Assembly: GCA_963790585.1 (NCBI GenBank) | Contig: CAWBOY010000001.1 | Coordinates: 434,001-498,000, forward strand | From: CAWBOY01 sp963790585 | Lineage (GTDB): Bacteria; Planctomycetota; Planctomycetia; Gemmatales; Gemmataceae | Length of the DNA stretch: 64,000 nt | Direction: 5' to 3' | Part shown: positions 8,980 to 19,662 of the stretch, piece after piece | How the letters are laid out: every line of letters starts with the position of its first letter | How positions within the stretch are numbered: the first letter of the stretch is position 1 | Notes under the pieces: generated by a model | Told to the model about the DNA's origin: nothing | Seen by the model: only the letters and a program-made list of their open reading frames with translations | Database searches by the model: none | Program-made: the position numbers and the translations under genes

Positions 8980-10165
8980 ATGATCGGTCTGCTTAGACGC
9001 CCGTTCGCTTCGTTCGCCATTATGGTCGTTTTGGTCAGCACATTTTTTGCCGGTCCGGCGCATGCCTGCCCCTTCTGCGGCGCAGGGGCAGACTCTGACC
9101 AATCAAGTCACGCAGGCGAGCATGGTGCTTTATGGCACTCTGAAAAATGCCAAAGACACCTCCAAAGAGGGCGATGGTTCCGAGGGAACGACCGAACTCG
9201 TGATCGACGCGATTATCAAAAATAATGAAGTGCTCGGCGAAAGCAAAGTCATTACCTTGCCGCGCTACGTTCCTTCGGACAAAGGCGATTGGAAATATCT
9301 TGTCTTTTGCGACATCTTCAAAGGCAAAGTCGATCCTTACAGCGGCATGGCGGTTAAGGGCGAGAGTGATATGGCGGCCTATCTGAAGGGTGCCGTAGCG
9401 GTCAAGGATGAGAAAGCTGAGAAACGGCTGAAATTTTTCTTTGATTACCTTGACAATTCGGAAACCGAAATCTCGAACGACGCCTTCAAGGAATTTGGCA
9501 ACGCCGACTATAAAGACTACAAGGACATGGCCGCCGGCCTGCCCGCCGAGAAGCTCGCCAAGTGGCTCAAGGATCCTAAGACGCCGAGCTATCGTTTCGG
9601 CACTTACGCTTCCTTGCTGGGCCATTGTGGCTCGAAAGACAAAGACAAATATGTGACATTGCTGAAGGAGATTCTCGAAGATCCCGAACGTCGCAATGCC
9701 AGTGGAGTCGATGGTGTCTTGGCGGGCTTCATTCTCCTTGAGCCCAAAAAAGGCTGGGAATACACGAAGGCCATCCTGAACGATGATAAGAAGGAATTTC
9801 TGTTGCGCTATGCGGCATTGCGCGTCGCTCGGTTCTTTTGGGAGTATCGGCCCGATGTCATCAACAAAAAAGAGTTGACGGACGCCGTAACGCTTTTAAT
9901 AGCGCAAGGCGACATCTCCGATTTGGCGATCGAAGACCTGCGCAAGTGGAAGGCATTCGACCTGACAGAAAAAGTGCTCGCGATCCGCGACACGAAAGCT
10001 TACGAGACGCCGATAGTCCGGCGCGTGCTCCTGCGCTTCGCTCTCAGCGGCGTAGGCGTAAACGCAGCGGCCAAGAAGTACGTCGACGAGCAGCGCAAGA
10101 AAGACGCGCAAGCCGTGTCGGACGCCGAGGAGCTTCTTCAGCTCGAGCAGCCGAAGGATAAGTGA
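8980..10165 (+). CDS. Secreted CPFC protein of unknown function, paralogue 1, frameshifted
   Basis: AAGGAG at 8966-8971 supports the ATG at 8980. The protein starts with a clear signal peptide ending AGPAHA, directly followed by CPFC in the mature protein. The frame switches at about 9078-9083 (GCGGCG, one extra base), giving ACPFC then AQGQTLTNQV and a 394-residue product. The body is a charged helical region, with a possible HEAT/ARM-like repeat character (repeating LAKWLKDP, LLKEILEDP). It is clearly paralogous to the next gene: VLYGTL, LPRYVP/LPRYLP, FFDYLDNS/YFDYLENS and LRKWKAFDLT/LRRYQIWDLT all align. Function is unknown. The Cys pair could be a lipid-free redox or metal site; it is not a lipobox. 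Confidence 0.82.
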
Positions 10166-10220
10166 GCGCGTCGCCAGGCCGCATGCCGGCGATTGCCGAT
10201 CTATCGCCGGATTGTTGGCC

Positions 10221-10301
10221 GTGGCCGGGATCGGTACTCCGACCCCGGTGTGGCCCCTTGCAGTTCCAGAGAACCGGGGTCGGAGTACCGACCCCGGCCA
10301 C
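10221..10301. repeat. Dispersed palindromic repeat, family A, copy 2
   Basis: Arm 10221-10249 (GTGGCCGGGATCGG...) and arm 10273-10301 are complementary with one mismatch. The copy sits between the two paralogous CxxC genes. A short direct repeat, CGATCTATCGCCG, flanks it at about 10197 and 10352. Confidence 0.88.
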
Positions 10302-10405
10302 GACTTGCAATGCTCATAAACGAGTTTCTGACTCACAACACTAGCAACACACCGATCTATCGCCGCATTGTGGACATTGGACGTCCCTGTAGGAGACAGA
10401 TTTCT

Positions 10406-11561
10406 ATGCTCCGTCGCATCTCTGTTTTTCTTCTGCCCTCAATCCTCCTACTGAGTATTACCCCCCCTGCCCTGCCCTGCAGCCTCTGTGCTGGTAGCTT
10501 TAGTCGAACTCCAACGTTGCGGGAAGAATCAGGGCAGACCCAGGCTCGTCTTGTGCTTTATGGCACGCTGCAAAAGCCGCGTCTCAATGCGGATGGCACG
10601 GGAGCAACCGAACTGCAAATCGGCGAGATACTCAAGAAGGACAAGGCCCTCGGCGAGCGCAGAATCATTGAGCTGCCGCGCTATCTCCCGGTAAGCGACC
10701 CAAAGAATCCGCCGCGCTTTCTGGTCTTTTGCGACGTCGAAGACGGCAAAATTGATGTGTATCGCGGCGTCCCCTTGCAGACTGCTTCCTCCTACGAATA
10801 CGTTCGCAAAGCACTGGCGCTGGACGCGCGCGACCGCGTTGCCAATCTCATCTTCTATTTTGACTATTTGGAAAATTCGGACAAAGAAGTAGCGGCCGAC
10901 GCGTTTTTGGAATTCGCCAAAGCCAGCGATCAGGACATCAATCACGCTGCCGCCAAGCTCTCCGCCGACAAGCTGCGACGCTGGCTGAAGGACGCACAAA
11001 CACCACCTGAACGCCTGAGCCTCTATGCCGTCCTCTTGGGCGCGTGCGGCACCGCCGCCGACGCTGAGCTACTAAAGGGAATGCTCAAAGAGAACAGCGA
11101 TCGAATTGTGAACGCCTACGATGGCCTCCTCGGTGGCTACATCCACTTGAAGCCGGCTGAGGGATGGGAACTAGCGCAAGCGACGTTGTCTGACAGCAAG
11201 CGGCCCCTGCCGATTCGTTTGGCGTTGGTGCGAACGCTGCGTTATTATCAGGGCGCACAGCCGAAAGAGTCCCGGCCGATGCTGCTCAAGAGCTACGGTG
11301 CCATGATCGCCCAGGGCGAGTTGGCCGACGTCGCCATCGAGGATTTGCGGCGTTATCAGATCTGGGATTTGACCAAAGATATTCTTCTCGTTTATGGCAA
11401 AAAGGGTTACGACGCGCCGCTCATGCAGCGTTCCATCCTGCGCTATGCCGCTTTGCACCAAACTAGACGATGCCGTGAAAAAATTCCTCGCCGACGCAAC
11501 GCGCGCCGATCCCGAGACTGTCAAGGAAGTGCAAGAGTCGTTGCAGTTCGAAAAGAAGTGA
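10406..11561 (+). CDS. Secreted CSLC protein of unknown function, paralogue 2, frameshifted at end
   Basis: AGGAGA (10391-10396) fixes the ATG at 10406; the open frame further upstream only reads through repeat copy 2. The signal peptide (FLLPSILLLSITPPALP) is followed by CSLC, matching CPFC in the preceding paralogue. The C-terminus changes frame at AAA 11460-11462, where one extra A seems present; the natural end is LDDAVKKFLADATRADPETV... with the stop at 11559-11561, giving 384 residues. Paralogy with the previous gene extends over the whole length. The stop lies 12 bp from the convergent next gene. No known domain is recognised; tandem duplication suggests a dose or partner role outside the cytoplasm. 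Confidence 0.82.
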
Positions 11562-11573
11562 TGAGTGTAATCG

Positions 11574-12518
11574 TCACTTCTTCTTCACCAGATCCTTGGT
11601 CGGGATGACCCAGATATCCAGGCCCCCCTTCCCTTCGGGTCGATCCGAAGCAAAATAAAGTAGCGCTCCGTCCCTGCTTAAATTCGGCGACCGGTCGCCC
11701 GTTTTGCCGCCCGGATGATTGAGACCGTCGAGGGGTGCGGGCTTGCTCCAGCCGTCCTTGCCCTTCATGGACTGGAACAATCCCAAGCGGTTTTCCTCCA
11801 AAGGACCTTGCAGATACATCGTGTTTCCGTCCGGCGTGAGTGTGGCGTGATAAAAATCAGCGGGAAGCTCCTTGATCAATGCCGGCTCGCCAAAAGAAGG
11901 AATTGCCTTAGTGTCTTTTGGGTTGGTCCGCGTGGCCATAAATACGCGCCAGCCGTCGGACGTTTTGCGGCTGAAATAGATCTCTTTCGCCTGCGGCATC
12001 AGCCAAGGATGCAGCTCATCGAGCGGGGAATCGACCGTGACCAACGGCCGCGTCGGACCGAAGCCGCGGCCCACCCGATCGCGGACGCCATAGGAAATAT
12101 CCCAATTGCCCTTACCCATGTCCGAATCCGGATCGGGCGTGTGGGTGCCAAAGTAAATAACCTGCGGCAACACACCTTCCGGCGATACAAACACGCCTCG
12201 GACGTCGCTCTCGCCTCCGAAGTAGTCCGTGAACGTCACGGACGAACTCCAAGCATTTTTCGTCGTAGCCCTTGTAGCGTATTTGAGACCGAATTTGTCG
12301 GTGTTCTTCGTTTTGTCGGCCGCCGGATCCTTGTCCTTGAGCTTGGTGGTGAAATAGATCGTCAAACCATTGCTGGCGACATGCGGCTCGTCTTCATCGT
12401 CCCGGGTGTTGAAAGCCAGGTTCGAAGGCTTGAGGCTTGGCGGATCCGCGGCCTGCGATAACTCGAACAAGCCGAAGACGCCTAAAAGACCTAAGACGGC
12501 GACGGTGAAGCGTTTCAT
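11574..12518 (-). CDS. Secreted PD40/WD40-like beta-propeller protein
   Basis: A 314-residue protein with a signal peptide (FTVAVLGLLGVFGLFELSQA) and TolB-like PD40 blades. Repeats such as HVASNGLTIYFTTK, DELHPWLMPQAKEIYFSRK, ATLTPDGNTMYLQG and SPNLSRDGALLYFASDRP show the recurrent (S/D)..G..(I/L)YF pattern. Such proteins bind partners or ligands in the periplasm; no enzyme motif is seen. It is transcribed towards the CxxC paralogue pair and away from the large anti-sigma gene. A weak GGGGA lies upstream of the ATG. Confidence 0.8.
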   Translation of the reverse strand: MKRFTVAVLGLLGVFGLFELSQAADPPSLKPSNLAFNTRDDEDEPHVASNGLTIYFTTKLKDKDPAADKTKNTDKFGLKYATRATTKNAWSSSVTFTDYFGGESDVRGVFVSPEGVLPQVIYFGTHTPDPDSDMGKGNWDISYGVRDRVGRGFGPTRPLVTVDSPLDELHPWLMPQAKEIYFSRKTSDGWRVFMATRTNPKDTKAIPSFGEPALIKELPADFYHATLTPDGNTMYLQGPLEENRLGLFQSMKGKDGWSKPAPLDGLNHPGGKTGDRSPNLSRDGALLYFASDRPEGKGGLDIWVIPTKDLVKKK

Positions 12519-12654
12519 GGCGGCGTTTCCCCGAGATCAGTCGACCTGTGCCAAAGGAATGAACAGACGGGCTCCTCTGTAAATAGTATAAACCCGGACG
12601 CCGACAGCGCCGCTAGAGATTCCACCGACAACAATCACCGCCCGCGAAGTGCGT

Positions 12655-12700
12655 GGGAGTTCTGTGTGTGTGTCGTGCGCAATGCAATCCATTTAGTGCG
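12655..12700 (-). repeat. Dispersed repeat, family B, copy 1
   Basis: On the minus strand it reads AAATGGATTGCATTGCGC... followed by a CA-rich part and AGAACTCCC. It is nearly identical to 12768-12811 in the same orientation and to 58301-58343 in the opposite orientation on the map. Shorter, diverged relatives are at 40047-40069 and 40192-40229. Confidence 0.85.
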
Positions 12701-12730
12701 TATTGAAAGAATGTAAAAGGCGGTGCATAT

Positions 12731-12762
12731 GTGCCATGCTTTGGTGCTCCAAAGCATGGCAC
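12731..12762. terminator. Perfect 14-bp hairpin, possible terminator
   Basis: GTGCCATGCTTTGG and CCAAAGCATGGCAC pair perfectly around a TGCT loop. It lies downstream of the long minus-strand anti-sigma gene, so it may end that transcript, but there is no T tract on either side. It is framed by two family B repeats and may instead be part of that repeat unit. Confidence 0.5.
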
Positions 12763-12767
12763 ACAGC

Positions 12768-12811
12768 GGGAGTTCTGTGTGTGTCGCGCGCAATGCAATC
12801 CATTTAGTGCG
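12768..12811 (-). repeat. Dispersed repeat, family B, copy 2
   Basis: Same sequence and orientation as copy 1 over 44 bp, including GGGAGTTCTGTGTG and AATGCAATCCATTTAGTGCG, lacking one TG unit of the GT run. It starts 14 bp after the stop of the anti-sigma gene. Confidence 0.85.
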
Positions 12812-12825
12812 TTCTCTGCCAAGCG

Positions 12826-15800
12826 TTAGCGGACTGACGGCGTGGTCATCTCGTCCAACAGCCAGCGCGCTCGCTCATTGATGCCGCGATAGGGCTCGCG
12901 CCACTTACTTTCAGCAATGCGTCGGAACAATGCCTTCGCCTGCTCGCTCTTTCCCGCCTGGCGGAGGTTCTGTGCTCGGCCCCATAGGACTTCCGGATTC
13001 TCGGGTTCTGCCGAGCTGGCAACGCCGTAAGCATCCTCGGCGAGTTCATACAGTCCTTCTTGCGTGAACCCTTGTCCGATACGCGTGAAAGGACTCGCAT
13101 CCCCCGCCGTGACTGTAAGCCCGGTCGTGCCGTAGTCCCATGCCAGCTGATCCGCGCCGACGGCGCGAAAGACAGCGGCCGCGGCCTCGGCAGCCGGTCC
13201 CTCGTCCGGATCATGAGCACGCCAACGGTCGGCGACTCGAACCGTGCGGACCAGGAGATCTTCGGGCGGCGCGGTCTTCAGTTCCTTGGCTCGCTGGGCG
13301 AGCGTCAAATAATGCCCCAGAAGCTTGCGATGTTCCCCGCGCCACTGCTCCAGTGCGATCACCTCGGGAAGATGCGTGTATTCCAAATCCTCAGCGCGTT
13401 CGAGGCACGAAATTTCATCGATTGTCATGCCACGCTGCCCTGCCAGTTGCCCGGCCAGCCGCCATAGACCCGCCTCTTTTGCGTATTTTTCGTTTTTGAG
13501 CAAGCCCTGGACAAGGTCCCCAGCCTGCGCGATCTGGCTCGTCTGTCTGAGATATTCGACGGCGCTTAAAGATACTAACAGATGCTCTTCCCCTGTCGGT
13601 ACGCTCTTGATGACCGAAGCATAGAGATTGTCCGCGAGCGGTACGTCGTTTAGCTGCCGACATTGCCAGGCGAGCAACAAAGCCTTATCGAAATGCTTGG
13701 ACGCAACAAAGTCCGCCGTCGTTTTTCGCATCAGCGGGCCCCACAAGTCCTCATCCTTCTCCGCGCCAAGAAGAGCCGCGCGGAAATCTCGATCGATCCG
13801 CGGCAAAGTTCCTTCCTTAAGACTTCCGGTATAAAATCTTTGAAAGATCTCTCGACTCTCCTGATGCTTGCCGCCGCGGTACAGGTTTCGGGCCTCCTCG
13901 TACTTCGCTAGTGAGGTTGCATTCTCCTCCGCGAGCAGCTTCCAAGCGGCGGCCAGCGCCAAGCGCCGATCGCGTCCATGGCCGCCGCTGTCCTGGACGT
14001 AACCGAGCAAGGCCCAGGAAAGCGGTGACTGGCGATGCGAACGGACGAAATCCCAGGTTTGCTTTTCGTCTTCTTTCGAGATTCCCCATCTCGACCATGA
14101 CCGCCGCGTACCGTGCCAGCGCAGATAAAGATCTTCAAACCGCGCGAGCCGGCTCAGGAGATCATCACGGTCGGTCACCATACTCGCCTGGTAAAGCGGG
14201 AAACGACCCCGCAATTGCTGATACCAAACGTTGTCACGAAGCGCGAAGTAGCGCAACAGCGGCTGATTCGGCTGCGCCTTCCATTCACGCTTAAACGTCG
14301 GCTCATCGTACAGGTCGACACCACACGAAGCCAGCATCGTAAAGTAGCCAACTTTGTTATCTTCCTGACGCGCGAAGTAGAGGCGATAAACCTCAAGAGC
14401 CTCCGCGCCGTGCCCCGAAGCCACGAGGGCAGCGAACAAGCGCGTCGCCTGATCGATGCTAAGGTAACGATACGATAAGTTCACGTTATGCGTCAGTTCC
14501 TGTTGTGGATCCAGTTTTTGTTCGACAAAGACATACGGGCGCGTGCGGAATGGCAAAGGAACGACCACGAGGGACGATAAATCCGGCCGCAGATTGACCG
14601 TCTCGGCTGGCTTAATCATGAGCTTTTCGCGAGCGACCTCCTTGAGGTTCTCATCGACGATCAGAACCGTCCCCTGGCCGTCGTATTGTGCCCTTGCAAG
14701 GATGTGCCTTTTTGGCATTTCGACAAGTTGCCGCTCCGCGAGGCGGCCGTCCGGCGCGAATACGAGATGGAGGCGGATGTAGTTCTTAGGCTTCTTCTCG
14801 TCTTCCTCCCATTTTTTGATCGCATGAGGAACCAATGCAATGGTCCTCTCATCAATGGCAACTAAATCGACGCCTCGTGCCAGGTCCGTCGCCGGCGGCA
14901 GCGTCCAGAGCAAAATACCCTGCAACCATTGTCGATGAAAGCGACTGACTTCGCGCTTGGCCGCCACTCCCAAGTCGGGATAGACATGAAGCAACGTCCG
15001 CCCATCACATACAACTTTCTCGCGTAATCCAACAGCAAGCGTCATTTCGTAGGCGTAGCTGCCGGCGCCGTCGTATGAAAGAGACAAAGGCGGCTCACCG
15101 TTCGTGGATTTCCATGTGATCGTCTCCCATTTCGCCGTTCGTGCTTTGTCGATCAAACGAGCGGCAACATCATCGATGTGACCTGGCGCTTGCCGCAGAT
15201 CGGGAGCCGCATCATCCTCCAGGATCGTTTGAATATCCGCCCAAGACGTATTCATGCCTGGGGCATAAGCCAGCAAATCTTGGAATAACCGACTATCCCC
15301 ATTGAATTGAGGAAGGGAATACAGCATCGAACTCGATCTGCTTCCAAACCTCAGTGGCGTGGCAAAGTCGACCATAATTCCATCTGCAAGCGGGTCCGAC
15401 AAGGACCGAAGTTTCACGATACCAGGCGTACGCTCGATACCAATAAGCCTCTTGCTCGGAGCGTCGTCAAACATAAAACCAGATAGGGCGAAATCCAAAC
15501 TTTCTACGCCTCCAGCGAGACGAGCGTGCTCTGCCCGACCGACGCCAAGTGAGCTAAGCTGATATCCTAAGGAAGATTCTCTTTTTTGTACCGCACTTAA
15601 TTCGGTTTCTATGCCCAAATCCTCACGAAATTCCAAGGATAAAGGTGCGAGGTCGCCTGGGTGGAGTTCTCCGAGTTGTCGCATTCGACCGAAGCGCGAT
15701 GCCCGCTCAGCACTCAGGCGCTCCAAAGGTATTTCGCGGCGAATACCCATATTCCAGTTATGGAACGAGTCAGGTTTGCCGTCAACTCCAGCACGTTCAC

Positions 15801-18667
15801 TCCATGCCAACCGCCCAAGCAAATCGACGTCACGACCTGTGCGAAAGAAATTTTGTTGGCTGTTGTCGGCAAGACCTTCCAAAGAAAAATGCACCGCAGG
15901 AGGCGCGTTATCATTACCACCTTGAAATAGCCGCACGGACACTCGCGTCTGAATGGTCTGCATCACCGTGTTCGCCGCCGGCTTCAATCCTTTCGGAGCG
16001 TTGCGAACATCGACAGGTTGTGTCGGATCCGGTTCGTAAATGACCTCGATCGTCGGTGGACAGGGGTACAGGGCCCAATGATCCTTCCGGCCGCGGTCGA
16101 CCCTGAAGGTTTCATACATCTCTTCATTTTCAAGGACCAACAGCGACGTGTAGGGCGTCATGACGTACATCGCCTTGCTCAGCTCAATGATTCGCTGTTT
16201 GTAGGCATTCGCATTATCAGCCAGGAGACGATCGATCTCCAGTTTGGCCCAGGTACGGGGTAGATAATCCGCGTTGCCAGCGACCTGGATGACCGGAAGC
16301 GTTTGCTCAAACGGTCGGCCATTCACTTGCCCCTTGATTGTCACCATCACCGGCAGCACTGGTTTGTCATCTCCAGAGATCAATTCGATGCGCGTAATAG
16401 CGCATACCTCCTCGCCGTGGGCGATAGATGGGTTATCCACCAGAAATCGCGGTCCATCCTTACCAGCATCTACGGTAACATTGAGCAAGCGCGGCGTATT
16501 GAGTGTCGACAATAAGTCGAAGGCTCGCCAGGCAATTGACTCGTCAGGGTTGATTTGCGTGTAATAGCCACCGGTGGCCTCGGCACATTGTTTCATGAAC
16601 GCTCGCCCCCAGCGCTTGCCGACACCGATGCCTACGTAACGAGTGGCGTCCGGAATCGCCTTGAGAAGCGTATCCTGGGGCTGGCCCATGCCGGTTAAAC
16701 CTGATCCAAGATGTACAAGGTGCGGATTGGTCGCGCCCTTCAAAAGTGGCTCCGCCGCAGCCAGCGCCTTGCCCAGATCGAGGGTGCCAATCAAATGTGT
16801 CTCTTCGAGGAATTTTAACGCGGGCCCGATATTTTCCGGTTTGGCGGGCTTCAACTCATTCGCGGACAGATGCGTTCGTGTGCCGGCCGTGAGAATCACA
16901 AAACGATCCTCATGCTCAACGCTAGTCAGTACGTGACGGATAATCTCAATCTGTGTCCGCGCCAGTAACGGATTGCGGTCGGACGATGATTCAAACAGGA
17001 ACACCCAATCACGCCGTTGACGCTTCGGCGCCTTGGGCAGTTCTGGACGATAGCGCAGCATCAGATAGCGAGCGCTGTCAAAGTCTGTCTGAGACCAACG
17101 CAACTCCGGCGTTTGGGCCCGTCCTGCCAGCGGCGTATCGATGAGATTGAGGACTACGTCCTTATCAACACGGACATTCTTGGCCGAAGCCGAGAGAACC
17201 TGATCCGCATCCTGAGTTTCCTTTTTCAGCGCTGGATGCGATGGACTGGCGATCTCCAATCGCTTTCCGTCTTTGACCCGTGCCGCGAACGACCAATTGT
17301 CCACAGTCTGCAGACTATGGCCAACGGGAAAGCGATACTGTGTCCGCCCGTACAAGCTCGGCAGACGCTGGGAATAGCTCAAGATGATCCGCTTCTCCTG
17401 TCGCCCTTCCAGTGGGAAAACGCGCATCTTGAACGTGCTGCCATCGACCCATTCCAGCAGGGCCGGGTCGCGTTGACTCGATAGAATTTGATCATATACC
17501 TGCCGGGCATATTCGCGCTCCGCCATGCCACCTTCCATTAGCTTGCCATCGACATACATAGCCAGGCGCGATAGCGATGCATCTGGAGGCAATGGGAAAA
17601 AGAATGTCCCCTCCAACCTCCAGGGATGGTGATTGAAGTAGGTCTGGTCGATTGTTGTTCGGGCGAACCCATCTTCGATGTGAACATCTATGTGATATTT
17701 CCTCAAGCTCAGCTTCGCCTCCTGGCCGTTGGCATCGACGGCAATCAGCGCGCCGCCATCATATTTGCTGGTGGGAACAAGCGGCGATTCGGACGCAACC
17801 ATGAGGTCGCGCGTCCAGTCGAGAGCGGAGGTTGCTCGTGGCGCGATTTCAGGGACGTCCCGACCCGGGACCAATTGATCTCCCGTCGGTATAGGTTCCT
17901 TGAGGCCGCTGACACTAACCTGACCTTGAGTGACGAGTACACCCGTACCCTGGATTCCCGCTTCGACCGAAAACCGTGTACCCAGGGCCGTCACGGTTCG
18001 ATCTGGAGTCTTCACGACAAATCGATCGGTTTCGGCCTTCAACTCACGCGGCGAGACTTCCACATAGACATTTCCGGACGCCACATCGATTCGTCGTTCT
18101 CCGTCGACACGAACTTTGGTTAGCTGATCGACGAAGAGCACCGAGCCATCGGGAAGCAAAAGCGCTGCGCTCCCCTGCCCCGGTGGCCTCCTCTGCCCCG
18201 ACAGCGAGTTCTCTTGGCCTTATCTCGTCGGGTCGCTGCCGTGCCGTCAGGAATTCCGCCTGGAGCCGGCGACGTGGATCGAGCGGCGTCGTGTCAGCTC
18301 GCTCATTACCACGCGGCGCTCCGGGCCGCGTCGGCGCGCGGCTCCAAATCATAACCGCAACCAAAATGGCGGCAGCCATGCCAAGAACCACCGCAACGCG
18401 CATCCAGGCCACCTGCGGACTAGGCACGACGGTCTTTTTCTCTTGCGGCAAGCGATCGATTACGACCGACGCATTTGCCGCGGCCGCTTCCTGGCGCGGC
18501 TCGAACGCCTGGCGAAGGTGCGCATCCTGCATTATCAAAGCTTCCTTTGTGGCCCGGCACGACGGACAATCCGCAAGATGCGTCGTCAATCGAGCGGCGT
18601 CGTCTGCTCCCAATTCGCGGTCGATCTGAGCCGACATCAATTCCAAGGCCTTTTCGCAGTCGAGCAT
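12826..18667 (-). CDS. Giant anti-sigma/FecR/VIT/VWA/repeat membrane protein, frameshifted
   Basis: Two open frames join into a 1946-residue protein; the switch is at about 18160-18170, where ERSA meets ALLLPDGSVLFVD. Order: zinc-finger anti-sigma domain (H30, C34, C37: THLADCPSC), a membrane helix (88-108), a FecR-like sheet domain (about 170-280; VYVEVSPRE, TRFSVEAG), a VIT domain (about 325-450; DQTYFNHHPWRLEGTFFFPLP), a VWA domain (about 565-740) and a long TPR-like C-terminal region. The VWA metal site is degenerate (FESSSD instead of DxSxS). The gene begins 3 bp after the ECF sigma stop, so the pair is translationally coupled. Inferred role: an outside sensor that holds and releases the sigma factor inside. 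Fusion of all these parts is unusual in size. Confidence 0.84.
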
Positions 18668-18670
18668 GAT

Positions 18671-19218
18671 TCACCTCATACAATCGGTTAATCGATCGCG
18701 CAGCAGCGCCCGCGCCCGAGTCAATCGAGCGTTGACAGTGGCCGGGGACACGCCGAGTAAATTAGCAATTTGACGGTAGGTAATGTCTTGGTAATAGTAG
18801 AGCATGATGACCTGGCGGCACTCTTCCGGCAGCGCCTCGACTTCGGTCATCAATTGGCGACGATCGTCGTCGCGTTCGGCTTCGTTCGGCTCATCTCGAC
18901 CTGACCAATAACTGGGATCATGGTCGGGGCCAAGCGTGCTAAAAAGTACCTGCTTGTTCTTCCGCGCCCGGGTCCAATCGATCCAAATGCGCAGCGCGAT
19001 GCCACAGAGCCAGGCGCCGAAACGTTCAGGATCAGTAAGGCTCCCCAGAGAGCGATACGGCGCAGCAACGCTTCCTGCGTTAGATCGTCGGCCAAATGCG
19101 CGTTGCGCGTACGCGCATGACACAAGGCCGTCACGCGACCGGCCCAGCGACGAGCCAGCTCCGCGAACGCATCCGTTTGTCCCGCACGCACCTGACGCAC
19201 CAAATCCGCATCGGTCAT
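18671..19218 (-). CDS. ECF-type RNA polymerase sigma factor, frameshifted
   Basis: A 182-residue sigma-70 family factor. Region 2 (ADLVRQVRAGQTDAFAEL, HLADDLTQEALL) and regions 2.4-4 (DPERFGAWLCGIALRIW, ALPEECRQVIMLYYYQDITYRQIANLLGVS) lie in two frames. One base is missing near 19055-19065, where EALLR should run into YRSLGSL. The ATG at 19218 has GGAGGG seven bases upstream; the longer alternative start at 19234 is in the wrong frame for region 2. It is followed within 3 bp by the giant anti-sigma gene, the standard arrangement for an ECF/anti-sigma pair. The regulon is unknown. Confidence 0.87.
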
Positions 19219-19662
19219 CCACAGCCCTCCGCACCGATTCGGCGAGGTCGAAAGGGTATACCCTTGTAGTAGTGCGAGATGACGAAGTTAATAACCTTGA
19301 CTACGGAAAAGCACGGATGACGTCAAAATCCGCATAAATGACAGGTTGTGAGCATTTGTAAAGATTGCCTTCGCTTCCTTGACTCGCCCAGACCCGATGT
19401 TAAGATTCTTTCATAAATCACTGTCAGCCGTTTGTGGATCCCGTCTCTGGATTGTTTCTGACCCTAACCTTCGATTCCTCTTTGAATCGACGCGAGGAGC
19501 CTCGTCGAGCATCTTCTATTTGGCCGTTCATCACCCCCTTTAGCTTTGACTGATTCCGCGTTGATCCCGTCGCTGAATTTGTGGCTTTTGTAACCGCAAA
19601 TGGATTCTATCCAGAAATAGTATCCATTTGCTCTCTCCATAGACTTTGTAGGAGTCGTGCGC
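19219..19662. other. Divergent intergenic region, sigma operon / chitinase
   Basis: A 444-bp non-coding region between the minus-strand sigma operon and the plus-strand GH18 gene. It must hold both promoters, but I see no strong -35/-10 pair. The clearest element is the palindrome at 19252-19265. Confidence 0.6.
19252..19265. promoter_or_regulatory. Perfect palindrome AAGGGTATACCCTT
   Basis: A 14-bp perfect palindrome 34 bp upstream of the sigma factor ATG. Its place and symmetry would fit an operator for a dimeric regulator or part of a promoter. No regulator is identified. Confidence 0.35.

Larger units (their letters stand above)
12519..12825. other. Non-coding gap carrying two repeat copies and a hairpin
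   Basis: This gap separates two minus-strand genes. It holds family B repeats at 12655-12700 and 12768-12811 and the perfect hairpin at 12731-12762. No gene is credible here. Confidence 0.7.

Noticed and set aside
10193..10405. Extension of the second CxxC protein upstream of ATG 10406
   Set aside because: The extension runs through palindromic repeat copy 2; the signal peptide and AGGAGA site belong to 10406.
12600..12830. CRISPR array (two similar units around 12.7 kb)
   Set aside because: Only two units, no regular spacers, no cas genes, and the same unit is found alone at 58.3 kb.
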